DNA of 64,000 nt from Petrolisthes cinctipes (taxonomy: Eukaryota > Arthropoda > Malacostraca > Decapoda > Porcellanidae): NCBI GenBank assembly GCA_033782935.1, contig JAWQEG010000710.1:5518001-5582000 (forward strand). The letters run 5' to 3'. The notes beneath the pieces were generated by a model. That model had not been told where the DNA came from, searched no databases, and was given only the letters and a program-made list of their open reading frames with translations. Position numbers and translations under genes: made by a program. This document shows, one piece after another, positions 51,038 to 62,373 of this stretch (the first letter of the stretch is position 1; each line of letters opens with the position of its first letter).

Positions 51038-53385
51038 GTGTTAGAGTATTTTCAAAATACAGGCCAAAAACATACTGAAAATCGATCTTTTAGGTGCCCA
51101 AAAGTCGATATGTGCATGCATCTTCTGTACCCGTTTATATCTCAAATTCTGGCCCTAAACACCCGAAAATTCGATATCTTGGGGTCCCAGAAGCGATCTG
51201 TACATGCCTACTCCGTGTTAGAGTATTTTCAAAATTCAGGCCCAAAACATGCTGAAAATCGATAATTTAGATGCCCAAAGTCAATATGTGCATGTATCTT
51301 CTGTACCCGTTTATATCTCAAATTCAGACTCAAAACACCCGAAAATTCAATATTTTGGGGTCCCAGAAGCAATCTGTACATGCCTACACAGTGCTAGAAT
51401 ATTTTCAAAATATAGGCTAAAAACATACTAAAAATCGACATTTTAGGTGCCAAAAAATCGATATCTCAAATTCAGTCCCAAAACACCCGAAAATTCGATA
51501 TTTAGAGGTCCCAGAAGGTATCTGTACATGCCTACTCCGTGTTAGAGTATTTTCAAAATACAGGCCAAAAACATACTGAAAATCGATCTTTTAGGTGCAC
51601 AAAAGTCGATATGTGCATGCATCTTCTGTACCCGTTTATATCTCAAATTCTGGCCCTAAACACCTGAAAATTCGATATTTTGGGGTCCCAGAAGCGATCT
51701 GTACATGCCTACTCCGTGTTAGAGTATTTTCAAAATTCAGGCCCAAAACATGCTGAAAATCGATATTTTTGGTGCCCAAAGTCAATATGTGGATGTATCT
51801 TCTGTACCCGTTTATATCTCAAATTCAGGCTCAAAACACCCGAAAATTCAATATTTTGGGGTCCCAGAAGCAATCTGTACAGTGCTAGATTATTTTCAAA
51901 ATATAGGCTAAAAACATGCAAAAAATCGATCTTTTAGGTGCCAAAAAGTCGATATCTCAAATTCAGTCCCAAAACACCCGAAAATTCGATATTTATGGGT
52001 CCCAGAAGCGATCTGTACATGCCTACTCCGTGTTAGAGTATTTTCAAAATACATGCTCAAAACATACTGAAAATCGATCTTTTAGGTGCACAAAAGTCAA
52101 TATGTGCATGCATCTTCAGTACCCGTTTATATCTCAAATTCAGGCTCAAAACACCCTAAAATTCAATATTTTGGGGTCCCAGAAGCAATCTGTACATGTC
52201 TACTCCGTGTTAGAGTATTTTCAAAATACAGGCCAAAAACATACTGAAAATCGATCTTTTAGGTGCCCAAAAGTCGATATGTGCATGCATCTTCTGCACC
52301 CGTTTATATCTCAAATTCTGGCCCTAAACACCCGAAAATTCGATATTTTGGGGTCCCAAAAGCGATCTGTACATGCCTACTCCGTGTTAGAGTATTTTCA
52401 AAATTCAGGCCCAAAACATGCTGAAAATCGATCTTTTAGGTGCACAAAAGTCGATATGTGCATGTATCTTCAGTACCCGTTTATATCTCAAATTCAGGCT
52501 CAAAACACCCGAAAATTCGATATTTTGGGGTCCCAGAAGCGATCTGTACATGTCTACTCCGTGTTAGAGTATTTTCAAAATTCATGCCCAAAACATGCTG
52601 AAAATCGATATTTTTGGTGCCCAAAGTCAATATGTGCATGTATCTTCTGTACCCGTTTATATCTCAAATTCAGGCTCAAAACACCCGAAAATTCAATATT
52701 TTGGGGTCCCAGAAGCAATCTGTACATGCCTACTCAGTGCTAGAATATTTTCAAAATATAGGCTAAAAACATGCTAAAAATCGATATTTTAGGTGCCAAA
52801 AAGTCGATATCTCAAATTCAGTCCCAAAACACCCGAAAATTCGATATTTAGGGGTCCCAGAAGCGATCTGTACATGCCTACTCCGTGTTAGAGTATTTTC
52901 AAAATACATGCTCAAAACATACTGAAAATCGATGTTTTAGGTGCACAAAAGACGATATGTGCATGCATCTTCAATACCCGTTTATATCTCAAATTCAGGC
53001 TCAAAACACCCGAAAATTCAATATTTTGGGGTCCCAGAAGCAATCTGTACATGCCTACTCAGTGTTAGAGTATTTTCAAAATACAGGCCCAAAACATGCT
53101 GAAAATCGATATTTTAGATGCCCAAAGTCAATATGTGCATGTATCTTCTGCACCCGTTTATATCTCAAATTCAGGCTCAAAACACCCGAAAATTCAATAT
53201 TTTGGGATCCCAGAAGCAATCTGTACATGCCTACACAGTGCTAGAATATTTTCAAAATATAGGCTAAAAACATGCTGAAAATCGATATTTCAGGTGCCAA
53301 AAAATCGATATCTCAAATTCAGTCCCAAAACACCCGAAAATTCGATATTTTGAGGTCCCAGAAGGTATCTGTACATGCCTACTCC
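51038..53385 (+). repeat. 2348-bp repeat, copy 1 (complex module copy 2 plus trimer)
   Basis: Contains module monomers at 51038-52884, then A2-B2-C2 (52885-53385). It recurs at 53386-55409 at offset 2348, through the A2 at 55233. The longest open frame near here (51916-52743, 275 codons) runs across C1-A2-A1-A2-like-B1 and reflects repeat length, not a gene. Confidence 0.88.
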
Positions 53386-55232
53386 GTGTTAGAGTATTTT
53401 CAAAATACAGGCCAAAAACATACTGAAAATCGATCTTTTAGGTGCCCAAAAGTCTATATGTGCATGCATCTTCTGTACCCGTTTATATCTCAAATTCTGG
53501 CCCTAAACACCCGAAAATTCGATATTTTGGGGTCCCAGAAGCAATCTGTACATGCCTACTCCGTGTTAGAGTATTTTCAAAATTCAGGCCCAAAACATGC
53601 TGAAAATCGATAATTTAGATGCCCAAAGTCAATATGTGCATGTATCTTCTGTACCCGTTTATATCTCAAATTCAGACTCAAAACACCCGAAAATTCAATA
53701 TTTTGGGGTCCCAGAAGCAATCTGTACATGCCTACACAGTGCTAGAATATTTTCAAAATATAGGCTAAAAACATACTAAAAATCGACATTTTAGGTGCCA
53801 AAAAATCGATATCTCAAATTCAGTCCCAAAACACCCGAAAATTCGATATTTAGAGGTCCCAGAAGGTATCTGTACATGCCTACTCCGTGTTAGAGTATTT
53901 TCAAAATACAGGCCAAAAACATACTGAAAATCGATCTTTTAGGTGCACAAAAGTCGATATGTGCATGCATCTTCTGTACCCGTTTATATCTCAAATTCTG
54001 GCCCTAAACACCTGAAAATTCGATATTTTGGGGTCCCAGAAGCGATCTGTACATGCCTACTCCGTGTTAGAGTATTTTCAAAATTCAGGCCCAAAACATG
54101 CTGAAAATCGATATTTTTGGTGCCCAAAGTCAATATGTGGATGTATCTTCTGTACCCGTTTATATCTCAAATTCAGGCTCAAAACACCCGAAAATTCAAT
54201 ATTTTGGGGTCCCAGAAGCAATCTGTACAGTGCTAGATTATTTTCAAAATATAGGCTAAAAACATGCAAAAAATCGATCTTTTAGGTGCCAAAAAGTCGA
54301 TATCTCAAATTCAGTCCCAAAACACCCGAAAATTCGATATTTATGGGTCCCAAAAGCGATCTGTACATGCCTACTGCGTGTTAGAGTATTTTCAAAATAC
54401 ATGCTCAAAACATACTGAAAATCGATCTTTTAGGTGCACAAAAGTCAATATGTGCATGCATCTTCAGTACCCGTTTATATCTCAAATTCAGGCTCAAAAC
54501 ACCCTAAAATTCAATATTTTGGGGTCCCAGAAGCAATCTGTACATGTCTACTCCGTGTTAGAGTATTTTCAAAATACAGGCCAAAAACATACTGAAAATC
54601 GATCTTTTAGGTGCCCAAAAGTCGATATGTGCATGCATCTTCTGTACCCGTTTATATCTCAAATTCTGGCCCTAAACACCCGAAAATTCGATATTTTGGG
54701 GTCCCAAAAGCGATCTGTACATGCCTACTCCGTGTTAGAGTATTTTCAAAATTCAGGCCCAAAACATGCTGAAAATCGATCTTTTAGGTGCACAAAAGTC
54801 GATATGTGCATGCATCTTCAGTACCCGTTTATATCTCAAATTCAGGCTCAAAACACCCGAAAATTCGATATTTTGGGGTCCCAGAAGCGATCTGTACATG
54901 TCTACTCCGTGTTAGAGTATTTTCAAAATTCAGGCCCAAAACATGCTGAAAATCGATATTTTTGGTGCCCAAAGTCAATATGTGCATGTATCTTCTGTAC
55001 CCGTTTATATCTCAAATTCAGGCTCAAAACACCCGAAAATTCAATATTTTGGGGTCCCAGAAGCAATCTGTACATGCCTACTCAGTGCTAGAATATTTTC
55101 AAAATATAGGCTAAAAACATGCTAAAAATCGATATTTTAGGTGCCAAAAAGTCGATATCTCAAATTCAGTCCCAAAACACCCGAAAATTCGATATTTAGG
55201 GGTCCCAGAAGCGATCTGTACATGCCTACTCC
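53386..55232 (+). repeat. 1847-bp complex module, copy 3
   Basis: Monomers at 53386, 53563, 53739, 53887, 54064, 54230, 54378, 54555, 54732, 54909 and 55085, in the same order as the copy at 51038. Small differences include cccaaaagcg near 54351 and ctactgcgtg near 54372. Confidence 0.88.
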
Positions 55233-56560
55233 GTGTTAGAGTATTTTCAAAATACATGCTCAAAACATACTGAAAATCGATGTTTTAGGTGCACAAAAGA
55301 CGATATGTGCATGCATCTTCAATACCCGTTTATATCTCAAATTCAGGCTCAAAACACCCGAAAATTCAATATTTTGGGGTCCCAGAAGCAATCTGTACAT
55401 GCCTACACAGTGCTAGAATATTTTCAAAATATAGGCTAAAAACATGCTAAAAATCGACATTTTAGGTGCCAAAAAATCGATATCTCAAATTCAGTCCCAA
55501 ATCAACCGAAAATTCGATATTTAGGGGTCCCAGAAGCGATCTGTACATGCCTACTCCGTGTTAGAGTATTTTCAAAATACATGCTCAAAACATACTGAAA
55601 ATCGATCTTTTAGGTGCACAAAAGTCGAGATGTGCATGCATCTTCAGTACCCGTTTATATCTCAAATTCAGGCTCAAAACACCCGAAAATTCAATATTTT
55701 GGGGTCCCAGAAGCAATCTGTACATGCCTACTCCGTGTTAGAGTATTTTCAAAATTCAGGCCCAAAACATGCTGAAAATCGATCTTTTAGGTGCACAAAA
55801 GTCGATATGTGCATGCATCTTCAGTACCCGTTTATATCTCAAATTCAGGCTCAAAACACCCGAAAATTCGATATTTTGGGGTCCCAGAAGCGATCTGTAC
55901 ATGTCTACTCCGTGTTAGAGTATTTTCAAAATTCAGGACCAAAACATGCTGAAAATCGATATTTTTGGTGCCCAAAGTCAATATGTGCATGTATCTTCTG
56001 TACCCGTTTATATCTCAAATTCAGGCTCAAAACACCCGAAAATTCAATATTTTGGGGTCCCAGAAGCAATCTGTACATGCCTACTCAGTGCTAGAATATT
56101 TTCAAAATATAGGCTAAAAACATGCTAAAAATCGATATTTTAGGTGCCAAAAAGTCGATATCTCAAATTCAGTCCCAAAACACCCGAAAATTCGATATTT
56201 AGGGGTCCCAGAAGCGATCTGTACATGCCTACTCCGTGTTAGAGTATTTTCAAAATACATGCTCAAAACATACTGAAAATCGATGTTTTAGGTGCACAAA
56301 AGACGATATGTGCATGCATCTTCAGTACCCGTTTATATCTCAAATTCAGGCTCAAAACACCCGAAAATTCAATATTTTGGGGTCCCAGAAGCAATCTGTA
56401 CATGCCTACACAGTGCTAGAATATTTTCAAAATATAGGCTAAAAACATGCTAAAAATCGATATTTTAGGTGCCAAAAAATCGATATCTCAAATTCAGTCC
56501 CAAAACACCCGAAAATTCGATATTTAGGGGTCCCAGAAGCGATCTGTACATGCCTACTCC
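55233..56560 (+). repeat. 1003-bp tandem repeat
   Basis: A2 (55233), C2 (55410), A2 (55558), A2-like mosaic (55735), B1 (55912) and C1 (56088) make 1003 bp. The next A2 (56236), C (56413) and A2 (56561) repeat the first three at offset 1003. Shared marks are gatgttttagg, aaagacgatatg and gtcgagatg. Confidence 0.86.
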
Positions 56561-58390
56561 GTGTTAGAGTATTTTCAAAATACATGCTCAAAACATACTG
56601 AAAATCGATCTTTTAGGTGCACAAAAGTCGAGATGTGCATGCATCTTCAGTACCCGTTTATATCTCAAATTCAGGCTCAAAACACCCGAAAATTCAATAT
56701 TTTGGGGTCCCAGAAGCAATCTGTACATGCCTACTCAGTGTTAGAGTATTTTCAAAATACAGGCCCAAAACATGCTGAAAATCGATATTTTAGATGCCCA
56801 AAGTCAATATGTGCATGTATCTTCTGTACCCGTTTATATCTCAAATTCAGGCTCAAAACACCCGAAAATTCAATATTTTGGGGTCCCAGAAGCAATCTGT
56901 ACATGCCTACTCCGTGTTAGAGTATTTTCAAAATACAGGCCAAAAACATACTGAAAATCGATCTTTTAGGTGCCAAAAAGTCGATATCTCAAATTCAGTC
57001 CCAAAACACCCGAAAATTTGATATTTAGGGGTCCCAGAAGCGATCTGTACATGCCTACTCCGTGTTAGAGTATTTTCAAAATACATGCTCAAAACATACT
57101 GAAAATCGATCCTTTAGGTGCACAAAAGTCGTTATGTGCATGCATCTTCAGTACCCGTTTATATCTCAAATTCAGGCTCAAAACACCCTAAAATTCAATA
57201 TTTTGGGGTCCCAGAAGCAATCTGTACATGCCTACTCAGTGTTAGAGTATTTTTTAAAAATACAGGCCCAAAACATGCTGAAAATCGATATTTTAGATGC
57301 CCAAAGTCAATATGTGCATGTATCTTCTGCACCCGTTTATATCTCAAATTCAGGCTCAAAACACCCGAAAATTCAATATTTTGGGGTCCCAGAAGCAATC
57401 TGTCCATGCCTACACAGTGCTAGAATATTTTCAAAATATAGGCTAAAAACATGCTGAAAATCGATATTTCAGGTGCCAAAAAATCGATATCTCAAATTCA
57501 GTCCCAAAACACCCGAAAATTCGATATTTAGAGGTCCCTGAAGGTATCTGTACATGCCTACTCCATGTTAGAGTATTTTCAAAATACAGGCCAAAAACAT
57601 ACTGAAAATCGATCTTTTAGGTGCCCAAAAGTCGATATGTGCATGCATCTTCTGTACCCGTTTATATCTCAAATTCTGGCCCTAAACACCCGAAAATTCG
57701 ATATTTTGGGGTCCCAGAAGCGATCTGTACATGCCTACTCCGTGTTAGAGTATTTTCAATATTCAGGCCCAAAACATGCTGAAAATCGATATTTTAGGTG
57801 CCAAAAAATCGATATCTCAAATTCAGTCCCAAAACACCCGAAAATTCGATATTTAGAGGTCCCAAAAGGTATCTGTACATGCCTACTCCGTGTTAGAGTA
57901 TTTTCAAAATACTGGCCAAAAACATACTGAAAATCGATCTTTTAGGTGCCCAAAAGTCGATATGTGCATGCATCTTCTGTACCCGTTTATATCTCAAATT
58001 CTGGCTCTAAACACCCGAAAATTTGATATTTTGGTGTCCCAGAAGCGATCTGTACATGCCTTCTCCGTGTTAGAGTATTTTCAAAATTCAGGCCCAAAAC
58101 ATGCTGAAAATCGATATTTTTGGTGCCCAAAGTCAATATGTGCATGTATCTTCTGTACCCGTTTATATCTCAAATTCAGGCTCAAAACACCCGAAAATTC
58201 AATATTTTGGGGTCCCAGAAGCAATCTGTACATGCCTACTCCGTGTTAGAGTATTTTCAAAATACAGGCCAAAAACATACTGAAAATCGATTTTTTAGGT
58301 GCCAAAAAGTCGATATCTCAAATTCAGTCCCAAAACGCCCGAAAATTTGATATTTAGGGGTCCCAGAAGCGATCTGTACATGCCTACTCC
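56561..58390 (+). repeat. A2-B2-A1/C1-A2-B2-C2-A1-B/C-A1-B1-A1/C1 block, copy 1
   Basis: Monomers at 56561, 56738, 56914, 57062, 57239, 57417, 57565, 57742, 57890, 58067 and 58243. 57239 has two extra bases (gtattttttaaaaatac). Three monomers are 148-bp chimeras with an A1 or B left end and a C right end. The block recurs from 62374 to the window end. Confidence 0.86.
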
Positions 58391-60526
58391 GTGTTAGAGT
58401 ATTTTCAAAATACATGCTCAAAACATACTGAAAATCGATCTTTTAGGTGCACAAAAGTCGATATGTGCATGCATCTTCAGTACCCGTTTATATCTCAAAT
58501 TCAGGCTCAAAACACCCGAAAATTCAATATTTTGGGGTCCCAGAAGCAATCTGTACATGCCTACTCAGTGTTAGAGTATTTTCAAAATACAGGCCCAAAA
58601 CATGCTGAAAATCGATATTTTAGATGCCCAAAGTCAATATGTGCATGTATCTTCTGCACCCGTTTATATCTCAAATTCAGGCTCAAAACACCCGAAAATT
58701 CAATATTTTGGGGTCCCAGAAGCAATCTGTACATGCCTACACAGTGCTAGAATATTTTCAAAATATAGGCTAAAAACATGCTGAAAATCGATATTTTAGG
58801 TGCCAAAAAATCGATATCTCAAATTCAGTCCCAAAACACCCGAAAATTCGATATTTAGGGGTCCCAGAAGCGATCTGTACATGCCTACTCCATGTTAGAG
58901 TATTTTCAAAATACATGCTCAAAACATACTGAAAATCGATCTTTTAGGTGCACAAAAGTCGATATGTGCATGCATCTTCAGTACCCGTTTATATCTCAAA
59001 TTCAGGCTCAAAACACCCTAAAATTCAATATTTTGGGGTCCCAGAAGCAATCTGTACATGTCTACTCCGTGTTAGAGTATTTTCAAAATACAGGCCAAAA
59101 ACATACTGAAAATCGATTTTTTAGGTGCATGGATCTTCTGTACCCGTTTATATCTCAAATTCTGGCCCTAAACACCCGAAAATTCGATATTTTGGGGTCC
59201 CAGAAGCGATCTGTACATGCCTACTCCGTGTTAGAGTATTTTCAATATTCAGGCCTAAAACATGCTGAAAATCGATATTTTAGGTGCCAAAAAATCGATA
59301 TCTCAAATTCAGTCCCAAAACACCCGAAAATTTGATATTTAGAGGTCCCAAAAGGTATCTGTACATGCCTACTCCGTGTTAGAGTATTTTCAAAATACTG
59401 GCCAAAAACATACTGAAAATCGATCTTTTAGGTGCCCAAAAGTCGATATGTGCATGCATCTTCTGTACCCGTTTATATCTCAAATTCTGGCTCTAAACAC
59501 CCGAAAATTCGATATTTTGGGGTCCCAGAAGCGATCTGTACATGCCTACTCCGTGTTAGAGTATTTTCAAAATTCAGGCCCAAAACATGCTGAAAATCGA
59601 TATTTTTGGTGCCCAAAGTCAATATGTGCATGTATCTTCTGTACCCGTTTATATCTCAAATTCAGGCTCAAAACACCCGAAAATTCAATATTTTGGGGTC
59701 CCAGAAGCAATCTGTACATGCCTACTCCGTGTTAGGGTATTTCCAAAATACAGGCCAAAAACATACTGAAAATCGATTTTTTAGGTGCCAAAAAGTCGAT
59801 ATCTCAAATTCAGTCCCAAAACACCCGAAAATTTGATATTTAGGGGTCCCAGAAGCGATCTGTACATGCCTACTCCGTGTTAGAGTATTTTCAAAATACA
59901 TGCTCAAAACATACTGAAAATCGATCTTTTAGGTGCACAAAAGTCGATATGTGCATGCATCTTCAGTACCCGTTTATATCTCAAATTCAGGCTCAAAACA
60001 CCCGAAAATTCAATATTTTGGGGTCCCAGAAGCAATCTGTACATGCCTACTCCGTGTTAGAGTATTTTCAAAATACAGGCCAAAAACATACTGAAAATCG
60101 ATCTTTTAGGTGCCAAAAAGTCGATATCTCAAATTCAGTCCCAAAACACCCGAAAATTTGATATTTAGGGGTCCCAGAAGCGATCTGTACATGCCTACTC
60201 CGTGTTAGAGTATTTTCAAAATACATGCTCAAAACATACTGAAAATCGATCTTTTAGGTGCACAAAAGTCGTTATGTGCATGCATCTTCAGTACCCGTTT
60301 ATATCTCAAATTCAGGCTCAAAACACCCGAAAATTCAATATTTTGGGGTCCCAGAAGCAATCTGTACATGCCTACACAGTGCTAGAATATTTTCAAAATA
60401 TAAGCTAAAAACATGCTGAAAATCGATATTTCAGGTGCCAAAAAATCGATATCGCAAATTCAGTCCCAAAACACCCGAAAATTCGATATTTAGAGGTCCC
60501 AGAAGGTATCTGTACATGCCTACTCC
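58391..60526 (+). repeat. Irregular region with many 148-bp chimeras
   Basis: Monomers at 58391 (A2), 58568 (B2), 58744 (C), 58892 (A2), 59069 (A1, 159 bp), 59228 (B/C), 59376 (A1), 59553 (B1), 59729 (A1/C1), 59877 (A2), 60054 (A1/C1), 60202 (A2) and 60379 (C2). The short A1 lost 18 bp at about 59126, between two gtgc tetranucleotides. No gene is seen. Confidence 0.84.
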
Positions 60527-62373
60527 GTGTTAGAGTATTTTCAAAATACAGGCCAAAAACATACTGAAAATCGATCTTTTAGGTGCCCAAAAGTCGATAT
60601 GTGCATGCATCTTCTGTACCCGTTTATATCTCAAATTCTGGCCCTAAACACCCGAAAATTCGATATTTTCGGGTCCCAGAAGCGATCTGTACATGCCTAC
60701 TCAGTGTTAGAGTATTTTCAAAATTCAGGCCCAAAACATGCTGAAAATCGATAATTTAGATGCCCAAAGTCAATATGTGCATGTATCTTCTGTACCCGTT
60801 TATATCTCAAATTCAGACTCAAAACACCCGAAAATTCAATATTTTGGGGTCCCAGAAGCAATCTGTACATGACTACACAGTGCTAGAATATTTTCAAAAT
60901 ATAGGCTAAAAACATACTAAAAATCGACATTTTAGGTGCCAAAAAATCGATATCTCAAATTCAGTCCCAAAACACCCGAAAATTCGATATTTAGAGGTCC
61001 CAGAAGGTATCTGTACATGCCTACTCCGTGTTAGAGTATTTTCAAAATACAGGCCAAAAACATACTGAAAATCGATCTTTTAGGTGCCCAAAAGTCGATA
61101 TGTGCATGCATCTTCTGTACCCGTTTATATCTCAAATTCTGGCCCTAAACACCTGAAAATTTGATATTTTGGGGTCCCAGAAGCGATCTGTACATGCCTA
61201 CTCCGTGTTAGAGTATTTTCAAAATTCAGGCCCAAAACATGCTGAAAATCGATATTTTTGGTGCCCAAAGTCAATATGTGGATGTATCTTCTGTACCCGT
61301 TTATATATCAAATTCAGGCTCAAAACAATCGAAAATTCAATATTTTGGGGTCCCAGAAGCAATCTGTACAGTGCTAGATTATTTTCAAAATATAGGCTAA
61401 AAACATGCAAAAAATCGATCTTTTAGGTGCCAAAAAGTCGATATCTCAAATTCAGTCCCAAAACACCCGAAAATTCGATATTTAGGGGTCCCAGAAGCGA
61501 TCTGTACATGCCTACTCCGTGTTAGAGTATTTTCAAAATACATGCTCAAAACATACTGAAAATCGATCTTTTAGGTGCACAAAAGTCGATATGTGCATGC
61601 ATCTTCAGTACCCGTTTATATCTCAAATTCAGGCTCAAAACACCCTAAAATTCAATATTTTGGGGTCCCAGAAGCAATCTGTACATGTCTACTCCGTGTT
61701 AGAGTATTTTCAAAATACAGGCCAAAAACATACTGAAAATCGATCTTTTAGGTGCCCAAAAGTCGATATGTGCATGCATCTTCTGTACCCGTTTATATCT
61801 CAAATTCTGGCCCTAAACACCCGAAAATTCGATATTTTGGGGTCCCAAAAGCGATCTGTACATGCCTACTCCGTGTTAGAGTATTTTCAAAATTCAGGCC
61901 CAAAACATGCTGGAAATCGATCTTTTAGGTGCACAAAAGTCGATATGTGCATGCATCTTCAGTACCCGTTTATATCTCAAATTCAGGCTCAAAACACCCG
62001 AAAATTCGATATTTTGGGGTCCCAGAAGCGATCTGTACATGTCTACTCCGTGTTAGAGTATTTTCAAAATTCAGGCCCAAAACATGCTGAAAATCGATAT
62101 TTTTGGTGCCCAAAGTCAATATGTGCATGTATCTTCTGTACCCGTTTATATCTCAAATTCAGGCTCAAAACACCCGAAAATTCAATATTTTGGGGTCCCA
62201 GAAGCAATCTGTACATGCCTACTCAGTGCTAGAATATTTTCAAAATATAGGCTAAAAACATGCTAAAAATCGACATTTTAGGTGCCAAAAAATCGATATC
62301 TCAAATTCAGTCCCAAAACACCCGAAAATTCGATATTTAGGGGTCCCAGAAGCGATCTGTACATGCCTACTCC
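60527..62373 (+). repeat. 1847-bp complex module, copy 4
   Basis: Same eleven-monomer order as the other three copies, starting at 60527, 60704, 60880, 61028, 61205, 61371, 61519, 61696, 61873, 62050 and 62226. Private changes are gatattttcgggtcc at 60662, tatatatcaaattc and caaaacaatcg near 61320, and gctggaaatcg near 61912. The last C is C2-like. Confidence 0.87.
60658..60674 (+). other. Best CENP-B-box-like match in the window
   Basis: attcgatattttcgggt fits 8 of 9 essential CENP-B box positions (only T for A at position 10). It arises from one G to C change in an A1 monomer and I saw it once only, so it is unlikely to be a functional array-wide signal. Confidence 0.25.

Noticed and set aside
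51916..52743. 275-codon open frame, and many 119- to 237-codon frames on the plus strand
   Set aside because: They are read-through of satellite monomers, mostly begin at GTG, end at the TAG of C monomers, repeat with the array and show no protein domain or codon pattern I recognise.
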